From the NCBI RefSeq assembly GCF_018223745.1, contig NZ_CP073653.1, positions 4,116,001 to 4,180,000 on the forward strand: 64,000 nucleotides of DNA, read 5' to 3'. This document shows, in pieces, positions 26,314 to 34,342 of this stretch; within the stretch, counting starts at the first letter, position 1; every line of letters starts with the position of its first letter. Origin of the DNA: Clostridium beijerinckii. Its GTDB lineage: Bacteria; Bacillota; Clostridia; Clostridiales; Clostridiaceae. The notes beneath the pieces are model-generated. The model searched no databases and was not told the origin of the DNA. It saw only the letters and a program-made list of their open reading frames with translations. Made by a program: the position numbers and the translations under genes.

Positions 26314-26814
26314 ATGAAAAAAACAGATTTTGAAATAATATATGAATTATATGTTAAGAATGTATTTAAGTTCTTACTAAAATTAACTAAAGACTATGAT
26401 TTAGCAGAAGACTTAACACAAGAGACTTTTGTAAAGGCATTTAATAAAATTGAAAGTTTTAAAGGAAAAAGTAAATTGATTGTTTGGCTGTGTCAAATAG
26501 GAAAAAACTTATATTTTGATTATTTAAAAAAGACATCTAAAATAATTGATATTGAAAACATACAAAAAATGGAGTTTAATACAGAAAATCTTTTAGAAGA
26601 TGATTTTGTTAAAAAAGATGAATTAAGTTATATTTTAAAAATAGTTATGCAAATGTGTGATCCTTACAAAACCGTATTCTTTAGTAGGACATATTTAGAA
26701 TTAAGTTATAAAGAGATAGGTAAAAAATATGGTAAAAATGAAACCTGGGCAAGAGTTACATTTCATCGTGCAAAACTAATGTTACAAAAAAGCCTAAAGG
26801 AGATGAAAATATGA
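26314..26814 (+). CDS. ECF-type RNA polymerase sigma factor
   Basis: A 166-residue sigma factor. Region 2 (about 8-70: FKFLLKLTKDYDLAEDLTQETFVKAF...FKGKSKLIVWLCQIGKNLYFDYLKK) binds core and the -10 box, and region 4 (about 115-160: YLELSYKEIGKKYGKNETWARVTFHRAKLML) binds the -35 box; region 3 is absent. GGGGAGG precedes the ATG. Its end overlaps the anti-sigma gene by four bases (ATGA), so the pair is translationally coupled. It likely answers an envelope stress signal. Confidence 0.93.
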   Translation: MKKTDFEIIYELYVKNVFKFLLKLTKDYDLAEDLTQETFVKAFNKIESFKGKSKLIVWLCQIGKNLYFDYLKKTSKIIDIENIQKMEFNTENLLEDDFVKKDELSYILKIVMQMCDPYKTVFFSRTYLELSYKEIGKKYGKNETWARVTFHRAKLMLQKSLKEMKI

Positions 26815-27746
26815 AATGTGAAGTAATTATGGACTTGTTACCTGCATACATCGATAATACATGCAGTCCCGAAAGCAAACTTCTTGTAGAAGAGCATTTA
26901 CATGATTGTGCACAGTGTAGAAAACTTTTCAAAGAGTCTACAGAAAATGTTGAGGCCAAAAGTTATGATTATAGTGACACTTATGCTAATCTCCAAGAGA
27001 AAGATTTATTACTGAATGCTAAAAAGAATATACGATTTGAGACCATAAAAAAAATATTTAAAGTTATATATACTGTTATTATTGGTCTTAATATATTAGG
27101 GATAATTGTTGGATATCTTTCTATTAAAATAGGTTATGATTTAGAATATCCAAGATTCTATTTTGGAAGTTTAGGGCTTAAAACATATAGTATCTTATTT
27201 ATTATGTTTATGCTTCCTTTACTTTGCAGTATCTTAGGAAAAATTATTTTAAGTAAGACGAATTATATTAAATCATACGGATGGAAAATTATATTAAATG
27301 TTTTAGCTTTATTAATTTCTATCATGTTAAGTTTGGCTAGTGGATTTATGTTAGTTTTTGTAACTCCTCCATTAGATTCATTTACAAATTCACCTAATAA
27401 TTACTTACATGTTGGTAATGATATGCGTAAATATGAAGCCATTTATAAGAATTTTTTCCCTGAAAAAGTGCCAGATGATGCTGAAAATATAGACTATTTC
27501 TACAGAAAATATAACGGTTTATTTGAAACAACAAGTAGAATTTCAGCTTCTTGGTCATTGCCAGAAGAATCTTATGAATACTATAAACAAATAATTGAAA
27601 AAAATTCAACAATGAATGAAATTGAAGCTAATAAATATGAAATATATTTGTCTGGCTACACTTATCCCCCTAACTTAAAATTAAATTTTGAATTTAATGA
27701 TGAGAAAAAAGAACTAAAATATACTGCAATAATTGAAAAGAAGTAA
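26811..27746 (+). CDS. Membrane anti-sigma factor with HC2 zinc finger
   Basis: Residues 1-45 form a zinc-binding anti-sigma domain with LLPAYIDNTCSPESKLLVEEHLHDCAQCRKLF, including HxxxCxxC. Three membrane helices follow (about 80-100, 117-140, 153-180), then an extracytoplasmic domain of about 130 residues rich in Tyr and charged residues. It should hold the ECF sigma inactive until a signal arrives. The overlap with the sigma gene and the terminator at 27798 define a two-gene operon. Confidence 0.9.
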   Translation: MKCEVIMDLLPAYIDNTCSPESKLLVEEHLHDCAQCRKLFKESTENVEAKSYDYSDTYANLQEKDLLLNAKKNIRFETIKKIFKVIYTVIIGLNILGIIVGYLSIKIGYDLEYPRFYFGSLGLKTYSILFIMFMLPLLCSILGKIILSKTNYIKSYGWKIILNVLALLISIMLSLASGFMLVFVTPPLDSFTNSPNNYLHVGNDMRKYEAIYKNFFPEKVPDDAENIDYFYRKYNGLFETTSRISASWSLPEESYEYYKQIIEKNSTMNEIEANKYEIYLSGYTYPPNLKLNFEFNDEKKELKYTAIIEKK

Positions 27747-27797
27747 TAAGCTTATCATTAATAGTTAGTTTAGGAAATAAGATCTTCGAAAAATCAA

Positions 27798-27830
27798 AGA
27801 GTCTACAGTAAAATGCTGTAGACTCTATTT
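27798..27830 (+). terminator. Terminator of the sigma/anti-sigma operon
   Basis: AGAGTCTACAG and CTGTAGACTCT arms followed by ATTTTGGGTATTTT. Confidence 0.85.
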
Positions 27831-27874
27831 TGGGTATTTTATATACATGAATATGACTATTGATTATAATATTA

Positions 27875-27900
27875 TTATATATGTTGCGATTCACAAGCCA
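27875..27900. repeat. Half copy of the 110-bp element (R4)
   Basis: TATATATGTTGCGATTCACA matches one end of elements R1-R3, but the remainder is lost. Confidence 0.45.
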
Positions 27901-27965
27901 CATTCCCCTTGAAGTTTTCAATTTTACAACAAATATTTCCGAGGAAATACCTTTTCCCAAAATCA

Positions 27966-28379
27966 TTATGATATATACTTTTCCATCTTAGTAGCTGCCT
28001 GCTTTTCTAGCTGTTTTATCCTTTGATAAGATAGCTTTAATTTTTCCTGAACGACATAATATTTTCTATGTTCTATATGAACAATTTTTATAATGTCGCT
28101 TTCTTCTTCTGTCAATATAGTAAGCGCATTTTCTATCCTTTTTAATTCTCTTTTCTTATTTGCTTGCTCCTTATATAAATCTTCTTTTCTTTCCATTAAC
28201 TTTTCTGCTTGCTGCTCCACACTTGAAGTAATCTTATAAGTTTTTCCTGTTCTTTCTCCCATCTCTATTCCACTTATTCCTATGATTTCTTCCTCAAGCT
28301 CCTGAACTCTTATTTCTATATCTTGTATGTCTGCTAAAATCTCTCTATATCTTCTTACTTTATCTATTGTACTGTTCAT
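27966..28379 (-). CDS. Phage-type ArpU/RinA-like transcriptional regulator (DUF1492-like)
   Basis: A 137-residue, highly charged helical protein. The N-terminal two thirds form a coiled coil (VRRYREILADIQDIEIRVQELEEE, then many Glu/Lys). The end carries a sigma-region-4-like HTH (EEESDIIKIVHIEHRKYYVVQEKLKLSYQRIKQLEKQAATKM). Proteins of this build act late in phage or mobile-element modules of Firmicutes. The ATG at 28379 is preferred, with GGGGTGG upstream. A repeat-rich gap of 1.1 kb separates it from the other phage genes. Confidence 0.7.
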   Translation of the reverse strand: MNSTIDKVRRYREILADIQDIEIRVQELEEEIIGISGIEMGERTGKTYKITSSVEQQAEKLMERKEDLYKEQANKKRELKRIENALTILTEEESDIIKIVHIEHRKYYVVQEKLKLSYQRIKQLEKQAATKMEKYIS

Positions 28380-28462
28380 ATTAACCACCCCTAGTTTCTA
28401 AATTTCTAAAAATAATTAAAATCCATTTTGTATATAATAAGTCTCCACATTGAAAATTTGAT

Positions 28463-28571
28463 ATATATATGTTGCAATTCACACTGCACATTTCACGATT
28501 CACAATTACAGCTAAAATTCTTTTAATATTTTTAGAATTATGCTGAAGAATTATTTTTGCAATATATATAT
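28463..28571. repeat. TIR-bounded 110-bp element, copy R2
   Basis: It opens TATATATATGTTGCAA and closes TTTTTGCAATATATAT. The heptamer run and the AAAATTCTT dyad are as in R1, with one heptamer fewer. It abuts the hairpin repeat E1. Confidence 0.8.
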
Positions 28572-28830
28572 CATAAACACAGAAATTTGGTACATGTTTG
28601 TAACCTCAAAGTTCATGATATGAATTCAGGCATTCGAAAATAAAACTGCTTAGATTCTTAATGGGAGGTTGTTCCACTTACTGCTTGTCACATTGAAGGT
28701 GGGAACATGCAGTAATAAGCGCAACCTTTCATTTAGAACATTTCAGCGAAATTTTCATAGTCCTATAGAACAAATATGTATTCAATTTCGGCTGATACTT
28801 ATATAAATTTGATTTTGAACACTATATTAT
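28571..28830. repeat. Long-hairpin repeat family, copy E1
   Basis: The boundary stem AGAAATTTGGTACATGTTTG pairs with CAAATATGTATTCAATTTCGG, partly by wobble pairs. The core has GGTTGTTCCACTTACTGCTT and GGGAACATGCAGTAA. The left TIR is replaced by the end of element R2. Confidence 0.7.
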
Positions 28831-28864
28831 TTCAACATATATGGCTAGATTAATTTAGCTCAAG

Positions 28865-28992
28865 AGAAATGGGGAATGATGCCACAATTTTGGTTATTAA
28901 AAACCATTACAATGATGCATTTATATGTTATGATTTAATTGTAATCATTCCCAATTCCTTGTTTGCAGAGTGATATTCATATATATCACTCC
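28865..28992. other. Two inverted repeats in the phage-module gap
   Basis: GGGAATGAT at about 28872 pairs with ATCATTCCC at about 28944, extended by CACAATT/AATTG, with a loop of over 50 bases. AGTGATAT and ATATCACT (28969-28990) form a perfect 8-bp hairpin. No gene is seen here or in 28993-29096. Confidence 0.45.
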
Positions 28993-29096
28993 TCCTTACT
29001 CATTAGCCTTCTTACTTACTAATCTTTCAAAGTTTCCTTATACATCTCCACAAAATAGATCTCAATTTAATCAAGTTTTATATTCACACTATGATT

Positions 29097-29388
29097 TATA
29101 GATAACACAATTATAAGTTAGATTTATGCTATGAAATATATCCCAACTAGAAATGAGTAATATACTTTTGTGGAATGTTTCATTGGTAATTTTGATGGAT
29201 GTGATTCTTTGGCTATAAGTTGTTCCAAATGTGCTAGTTCAAAGCTTGTTCTTTGAGGCTAGCACTTTGGGTGCAACTTTATAGCCTTAGAATCCCCCAT
29301 TATAATTACCCAGAAACTGGAACAAAAGTATGTTATTCATTTCGGCGAGTTATATGCATAAATTCAGGTGTTAGTTGGATTATCTATA
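29097..29388. repeat. Long-hairpin repeat family, copy E2 (clear full copy)
   Basis: The 292-bp unit starts TATAGATAACACAA and ends TTGGATTATCTATA. The stem AAATGAGTAATATACTTTTG pairs with CAAAAGTATGTTATTCATTT. Both imperfect positions would be G-U pairs in rightward RNA. The inner stem GGCTATAAGTTG pairs with CAACTTTATAGCC, around a core with GTTCCAAATGTGCTAG. Confidence 0.8.
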
Positions 29389-29473
29389 AATAAAACTATT
29401 TATCATCTTCTACTTTTATGAAGTTTGCATCTAACCTAAACATTAATAAATAAAATCACCATGTAAGTCTCTT

Positions 29474-30130
29474 TTATAGACTATTAAGTTCAGCTCTAAG
29501 CCATTTTAATTTATTCTTTATCAATTCTATTTCTATTCTTAAATTATCTATTCCATCTAAGCATGTAAAATAAGCATTTTCTGCTACATCTCTTTGAAGT
29601 CTTAATTCTGCTACATCTTTATTTCCTTTGACTAATTCCATTATTAAGGTAGCTGGATATTTATCTTCCCTAAGTTTTAATATTTCCTCAGCCTGTTTTA
29701 CTTTATATTCTTTCTCTGCTTGAGCCTTTTTAAGCCCCAAAGTTTTTAACTGTGTATTGCTCCTGTTTAATGCTATGATGCATGTATTTAATCTTTGTAT
29801 AATTCCTTTTGAATCCATATTATTTCTCCCCTCAACTTTATTAATTAAAACTTTACTCTTGGTACCTTCACTATTTTTGCTTATTTCATTATTTTCATAA
29901 TCTAAATCATTAACTTCCTTTATGAATGCAAAATCTTTTTCACACTCTAAATCTTTGGTTCCATTTGCACCGCTATATTCATTTTTCAAAACCTCTTCCC
30001 CCATTAACTCAGCACTTTTATTCTCTAAGATTTTATTTATCTTATCCCCAAATTCAGCATGTTTTTTAAAAATTATTTTTCCTGGCATATTGCTGCTTTT
30101 TAAGCATATGCACCAGTGTATATTTGACAT
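29474..30130 (-). CDS. Phage-module protein of unknown function, with a second internal start
   Basis: Residues 1-100 are a Lys/Glu-rich region with no known family. The C-terminal 114 residues, from MDSKGIIQRL, are a helical coiled-coil domain (TQLKTLGLKKAQAEKEYKVKQAEEILKLREDKYPATLIMELVKGNKDVAELRLQRDVAENAY) seen in phage-type proteins. GAGGTGAG precedes the first ATG, but GAGGGGAG also stands seven bases before the internal ATG at 29818. A shorter second product is therefore likely. It lies four bases after the DnaC-like gene. Confidence 0.6.
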   Translation of the reverse strand: MSNIHWCICLKSSNMPGKIIFKKHAEFGDKINKILENKSAELMGEEVLKNEYSGANGTKDLECEKDFAFIKEVNDLDYENNEISKNSEGTKSKVLINKVEGRNNMDSKGIIQRLNTCIIALNRSNTQLKTLGLKKAQAEKEYKVKQAEEILKLREDKYPATLIMELVKGNKDVAELRLQRDVAENAYFTCLDGIDNLRIEIELIKNKLKWLRAELNSL

Positions 30131-30134
30131 ATTC

Positions 30135-30917
30135 TCACCTCAGTCTATAATTATTTTCCGTGCCTTGAATTTCAACTATAAAATCCTTGGTCATTTCATA
30201 TATTCTGCTTCCTATTGCTTCATCAAAATTTAGCAGTCTTTCAACTGTGAACTCACTTGAAACAATAACTGGCAAGTGATTAAAATACCTATAATTTATC
30301 AGTTCAAACATTATATTTATGTCTGTTTCATTAACTTTTCCTTTATATAAATCATCAATTAATAGAATTTCGCAGGTTTGATATTTGCTTAAGGTCTTTT
30401 TATAATATTCTTTATCTAGGATATTTTGTTTAAGGCTTGTAATTACATCTCTATAAGGCATGTAAACAACTTTTATATTATTTTTCAAAAAGTTATTTGC
30501 AAGAGCTAAGGCAATATGAGTCTTTCCGCTTCCTGGATTACCACAAAGTAAAATTGAATTTTTCCTATTTGATCTTATCTCATCAAAACTCATGTAATAC
30601 TCTGTTGCAATAAATTTCATTTTTTTAGAAGTTCTTGACCATTCTTCAAAATTACTAAAGGTCTTTTCTAAATTTTCTGGGTTTATCCCACTATTTTTCC
30701 ATAACCTTTTGACATTTTCAATCTCTAAACACGAACATGGTGTCATCAGTGGCTGTGCATGAAATTGAGCTTTTATAATATAACCTGTATCCTTGCATTT
30801 TTCACATTTAAAATGGCCTGTCTCTTGTGCAGCCTGCACTTGCTTTTGGTTTCCGTTCTGGGATTTTGATATTGAATTTTCTCTCACTTGATCTAATATT
30901 CTTTGAAGTGCCTCCAT
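30135..30917 (-). CDS. DnaC/IstB-like helicase loader, phage type
   Basis: A 260-residue AAA+ ATPase. An N-terminal zinc-type segment (FKCEKCKDTGYI...PCSC, about 37-62) is typical of DnaI/DnaC-type loaders. Walker A is LCGNPGSGKTHIA (about 124-136), Walker B is ILLIDDLYKGK, and an SSE sensor and an arginine-finger region (SRIYEMTKD) follow. It loads replicative helicase. Its first 110 bases overlap the replisome-organiser gene in another frame. GGAGG lies 12 bases before the ATG. Confidence 0.9.
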   Translation of the reverse strand: MEALQRILDQVRENSISKSQNGNQKQVQAAQETGHFKCEKCKDTGYIIKAQFHAQPLMTPCSCLEIENVKRLWKNSGINPENLEKTFSNFEEWSRTSKKMKFIATEYYMSFDEIRSNRKNSILLCGNPGSGKTHIALALANNFLKNNIKVVYMPYRDVITSLKQNILDKEYYKKTLSKYQTCEILLIDDLYKGKVNETDINIMFELINYRYFNHLPVIVSSEFTVERLLNFDEAIGSRIYEMTKDFIVEIQGTENNYRLR

Positions 30918-31596
30918 AAATATGCGTTTCCTCCTTCAATGGATATAATCCCTGCCAACAATTCTCTATGCTGTTTTCTAAAATTTTAATTTGTATCTCC
31001 TCATCTTGAGATAAATCTTTTAATTTATTTAGCAATATTTTTAGTGCTTTATCTGTTACTGGCTTTTTAATTCTTTCTCTCATTTTTATAAATTCTGATA
31101 TACTTTCAATTAGAAGCTTATTTTTAGTGAACTCTTCTATAAATATAGTATTCTTATAATTCTTATAATTTTTATTATTCTTGTTAGTTGTTACCTCTTT
31201 GTCAGCTGTTTGTGAGATACTTGTTAATTCACTGTTAGAATGCCTGCTATTTTTATCTTGCTTTCCTTGGTAAAGTTCCCAGTTTACTATCTTTATAAGT
31301 CTTCCAGTCTTTGTTACCTCTTGTGTTAAAAAATCATATCTTTCAAATTTCTTAAGGGCAGTTCTTACATTTTGAAGTGATATACCATCACCACTTTTAT
31401 TAACTATTCCCTCTAATGAAGTTACAAATTGACCTGCTTCTGCTTTAAACTTTGTTCCTTTCCATTCCCACTCCCTTTTTTCATGATTTGCCATACTTAG
31501 AATCGTAATCAATATAACCTTCTGCTCTAAAGTTGAATTTAACCAAATAGCCTTTTCAAATAAAACTCTATGAATCTTAAACCAGCCCTCGCTCAT
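30808..31596 (-). CDS. Phage replisome organiser / DnaD-like replication protein
   Basis: A 262-residue protein with an N-terminal winged helix of the phage replisome-organiser type (GWFKIHRVLFEKAIWLNSTLEQKVILITILSMANH, about 4-37). A linker and a DnaD-like helical region follow (ELIESISEFIKMRERIKKPVTDKALKILLNKLKDLS). It probably binds the origin and recruits the helicase loader encoded next to it. GGAG precedes the ATG. The last 36 codons overlap the loader gene. Confidence 0.8.
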   Translation of the reverse strand: MSEGWFKIHRVLFEKAIWLNSTLEQKVILITILSMANHEKREWEWKGTKFKAEAGQFVTSLEGIVNKSGDGISLQNVRTALKKFERYDFLTQEVTKTGRLIKIVNWELYQGKQDKNSRHSNSELTSISQTADKEVTTNKNNKNYKNYKNTIFIEEFTKNKLLIESISEFIKMRERIKKPVTDKALKILLNKLKDLSQDEEIQIKILENSIENCWQGLYPLKEETHIYGGTSKNIRSSERKFNIKIPERKPKASAGCTRDRPF

Positions 31597-31643
31597 CTTA
31601 TCAACTCCTATACCATCTTATAGCTTTCGTATTTTTTTATATA

Positions 31644-31832
31644 TCATCTTACATCTACTTCTCTTCCCTTATCGCACATCCAAAAGGAATCATATTCATA
31701 TGTGGCACATTTTAAACCTTCTAACTCTTCATTATCTTCTTCGTAATCAAAGCTCTTTAATTCAATAGAATCTGCTCTGCATACTCCATCTTTATAATTT
31801 TTACAGGTTCTCCAGTTACACTTAATTAACAA
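31644..31832 (-). CDS. Small Cys-containing phage-module protein
   Basis: This 62-residue protein starts MLIKCNWRTCKNYKDGVC and has five Cys in a C-x4-C-x7-C pattern and beyond, plus an acidic middle. It is similar in build to small DUF1540-like metal-binding proteins, but I cannot name the family. GGGGGA stands before a TTG start. It lies between the repressor and replication genes. Confidence 0.55.
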   Translation of the reverse strand: MLIKCNWRTCKNYKDGVCRADSIELKSFDYEEDNEELEGLKCATYEYDSFWMCDKGREVDVR

Positions 31833-31926
31833 TTTGAATTCCCCCTGACATAAAATATCTATCTCGATAACTTTTGTTTTTCACCTCTTATAATGCACTC
31901 ATAAATTTTGATGAATCTTTTATTAT

Positions 31927-32133
31927 CTACCCTGTTATCTTTAAATCTCTAAATATGTCATCTGTTGAGCATTTATAAATATCTGCAAGTCTTTTTATCA
32001 GTGCAGGCGATGGCCTTGTCCATCCTTGCTCTAACTTATAAAATGTACTTTTACTTATTTTTAATGCTTCTATAACCTCCTCACTATCAAGACCAGAGTT
32101 TAATCTCCTTAATCTTATTGGTGTTAATTTCAT
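31927..32133 (-). CDS. XRE/Cro-CI type repressor, short
   Basis: A 68-residue single HTH domain: LRRLNSGLDSEEVIEALKISKSTFYKLEQGWTRPSPALIKRLADIYKCSTDDIF. It is the first gene of the leftward phage-type module and probably controls it. The ATG at 32133 follows GGGGGAG; the in-frame codons to 32151 lie in that site. Two inverted repeats, 80 to 200 bases upstream, are fitting operators. Confidence 0.88.
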   Translation of the reverse strand: MKLTPIRLRRLNSGLDSEEVIEALKISKSTFYKLEQGWTRPSPALIKRLADIYKCSTDDIFRDLKITG

Positions 32134-32191
32134 ATATTCTCCCCCATTCAATCGACTTTCTCAACTGCTTGTCTGTCTTACTATACTTATA

Positions 32192-32214
32192 TTTTATCAG
32201 TTTTTCCGATAAAA
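32192..32214. promoter_or_regulatory. Candidate operator of the XRE repressor, site 1
   Basis: TTTTATC and GATAAAA, 9 bases apart, 59-81 bases upstream of the repressor gene. A further TATC/GATA pair lies between this and site 2. Confidence 0.5.
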
Positions 32215-32306
32215 CAAAAATCCGTTTCTATCGTCAATAATGATATTTTTATCAATTATATCAGTTATGCTTATATTTTCTCTTTTTCCCTTAATCTTCC
32301 TAATTA

Positions 32307-32329
32307 ATTTATCAGTATATATGATAAAT
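32307..32329. promoter_or_regulatory. Candidate operator of the XRE repressor, site 2
   Basis: ATTTATCA and TGATAAAT, 7 bases apart. It has the same TATC/GATA half-site as site 1. Confidence 0.5.
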
Positions 32330-32335
32330 ATGTAA

Positions 32336-32374
32336 AATTAATAAGGGTTAGATATTCTCTAGCCCTTATTAATT
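32336..32374. terminator. Terminator-like hairpin beside the phage module
   Basis: AATTAATAAGGG and CCCTTATTAATT arms, a 12-bp stem. It isolates the repressor promoter region from the neighbouring DNA. 32375-32647 shows no gene. Confidence 0.65.
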
Positions 32375-32647
32375 CTTTAATCATATTTATTTTTACAAAC
32401 CTCTTCCACTTAACCATTTATATAATTGTCTTTTAAAATTCAAAAATTTTATACTCTTGAAGCAAAGAACAAAATCGCAGGCAAATATATTTAAGTTCCG
32501 TATTGTGCTTCGCGCTCTTTTCATAGGTGTAGATTTCTTTTTTATTCTTTTTAAAATACAAAAACTAGTCAATCAACCTTTTTTAAGTTATACACTCAAG
32601 GAGTACCTCATCCATAGATTTTATTGGAATATAAATTTCTAAAAAAA

Positions 32648-32674
32648 ACAGCCTACATATTTAATGTAAGCTGT
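32648..32674 (-). terminator. Terminator in the MFS 3' region
   Basis: ACAGCCTACAT and ATGTAAGCTGT arms; leftward it is followed by eight T. Confidence 0.7.
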
Positions 32675-32725
32675 CAGATTCTATATAATATGAGGGCAAT
32701 TCATCTCCTTGCCTTATACCAAAAT

Positions 32726-32797
32726 CTCAGGCGACATGGACTTTTTATCATTTTTATATTCCTTACAATCCAAAATGAAAATTGATACTCGCCTGAG
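32726..32797. other. 9-bp inverted repeat with 54-base loop
   Basis: CTCAGGCGA (32726-32734) and TCGCCTGAG (32789-32797) are perfect partners. Their role is unknown; they lie between the terminator and element R3. Confidence 0.45.
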
Positions 32798-32808
32798 AAT
32801 AAAGTATG

Positions 32809-32916
32809 TATATATGTTACAATTCACAATGCACATTTCACAATTCACAATTACAGATAAAATTCTTGTAATATTTTTAGAATTATGATGAAGAATTATT
32901 TTTGCAACATATATAT
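32809..32916. repeat. TIR-bounded 110-bp element, copy R3 (best preserved)
   Basis: It starts TATATATGTTACAATTCACA and ends ATTTTTGCAACATATATA. Heptamers AATTCACA, ATGCACA, TTTCACA, ATTCACA and ATTACAG follow one another. It touches the 3' end of the MFS gene. Confidence 0.8.
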
Positions 32917-32917
32917 T

Positions 32918-34153
32918 TTATATATTTACATGGGTTCTATTATATAAAACTGGTATTGCCAATGCTATAAGGAGTATCCCCATAAAAGCAGGTGCTGAAT
33001 GACCAAGTGATACATAGATTTGTCCACCAATGATAGGTCCAATCATTCTTGCTAAAGCCTGAATAGATTGACTGCCTCCTTGAATCCTTCCTTGTTCACT
33101 GGAATCCACAGACTTGGAAAGCATCCCATTAAATGAAGGCCCAAATATTGAATCACCAAAACCAAATATAAACATTCCAATGATAAATAGAGGATAAAAT
33201 GATAACAAAGCCGATAGAGCAATAAAAGCATATCCCATAATCTCCGAACCCATGCCGAGGATCGCTATTTGTTTATCATTAAGCTTTAGTAAAAGCTTTG
33301 GCATTATAAGGCTCTGTGAAATGATATCTTGAAAGCCCATAATTGAAAACATGAGTCCGATTACTGTAGGCTCCCAGCTAAAAGTATCTATTGTAAATTG
33401 TGAAAAAACTGCTTGCAGAGATCCGTTTGGTATCCAAAGTAAGAATCCTGATATAAGTAACATCTTTATGCTTTTCATAGAAAGTATGATTGCAAGCTGT
33501 GTAAATGGATTTAGTCTCACGAAAGTGATCTTCTCTAGTCTATCTTCATTGTGAAGACTCTCAGGCATAAAAAAGATTCCATAAACAACATTTAGTAAAG
33601 TTATTATTGCCCCAAAATACATTGGCACAGAATAACCAAACTTAGCAAGTAATCCACCTAGAGTTGGACCAATGACAGTACCTACGCCTACAATAGCGCT
33701 CACCCATCCAAAGTATTTAGTTCTCTGATTACTAGGAATTATGTCTGCAAAATATGCAAAAATAGTGCTTATGGTACCACCTGTTATACCATCTATTATA
33801 CGCCCGGCAAATAGTATCCATAAGGCTCCTCCTATACCAAAGACTACGTACCCGATTGCTGAACCCAAGAGACATACTAAGAGTACTGGACGACGTCCAT
33901 ATCTGTCGCTCAAAGCGCCAAGTCCTGGAGCTGCTAAAAACACACAAACTGCATAAACAGATGTAAGAAGTGTAACAACTATAGCTTGCTCTCCTGGATT
34001 ACTTGTATAAGGCTGAACTAAAAATGGAACGACTGGTGCTATGATCGTAAAGCCTATTCCACAAAGAAATACAGATATAAGACCGAATATTAAAGCGTGT
34101 TTATCTATAATTTGTTCTGAACTTTGTTCATTATTTGATTTAAATTTGGACAT
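32918..34153 (-). CDS. MFS drug:H+ antiporter, TetA-like 12-helix type
   Basis: This 411-residue transporter has twelve membrane helices. Motif A between helices 2 and 3 is GALSDRYGRRPVLL (about 79-92). Further markers are GRIIDGITGG (helix 4-5), the antiporter motif C region GVGTVIGPTLGG and the repeated ARMIGPIIGG near the end. It probably exports a drug or metabolite. It is a single gene; 190 bases upstream the flavodoxin-type gene ends on the same strand, so joint transcription is possible. Confidence 0.9.
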   Translation of the reverse strand: MSKFKSNNEQSSEQIIDKHALIFGLISVFLCGIGFTIIAPVVPFLVQPYTSNPGEQAIVVTLLTSVYAVCVFLAAPGLGALSDRYGRRPVLLVCLLGSAIGYVVFGIGGALWILFAGRIIDGITGGTISTIFAYFADIIPSNQRTKYFGWVSAIVGVGTVIGPTLGGLLAKFGYSVPMYFGAIITLLNVVYGIFFMPESLHNEDRLEKITFVRLNPFTQLAIILSMKSIKMLLISGFLLWIPNGSLQAVFSQFTIDTFSWEPTVIGLMFSIMGFQDIISQSLIMPKLLLKLNDKQIAILGMGSEIMGYAFIALSALLSFYPLFIIGMFIFGFGDSIFGPSFNGMLSKSVDSSEQGRIQGGSQSIQALARMIGPIIGGQIYVSLGHSAPAFMGILLIALAIPVLYNRTHVNI

Positions 34154-34342
34154 TTAAACCCTCCTATCAATATTTGTTATTTAGGAAAAATTTATGAAGT
34201 TGGATTGATATAAAATGAGTGAATCATCCTGTTAGTAGTTGCTATTTTGTCTCATTAATAACTATTATTACCGTGTAATAACTTAGGATTTTTGACCATC
34301 CCTCCAAAATTGAGGAATGAGCAAAAGCAACTAATATATCTA

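Noticed and set aside
32457..32642. 61-codon open frame
   Set aside because: No ribosome site and no family resemblance; it lies between terminators.
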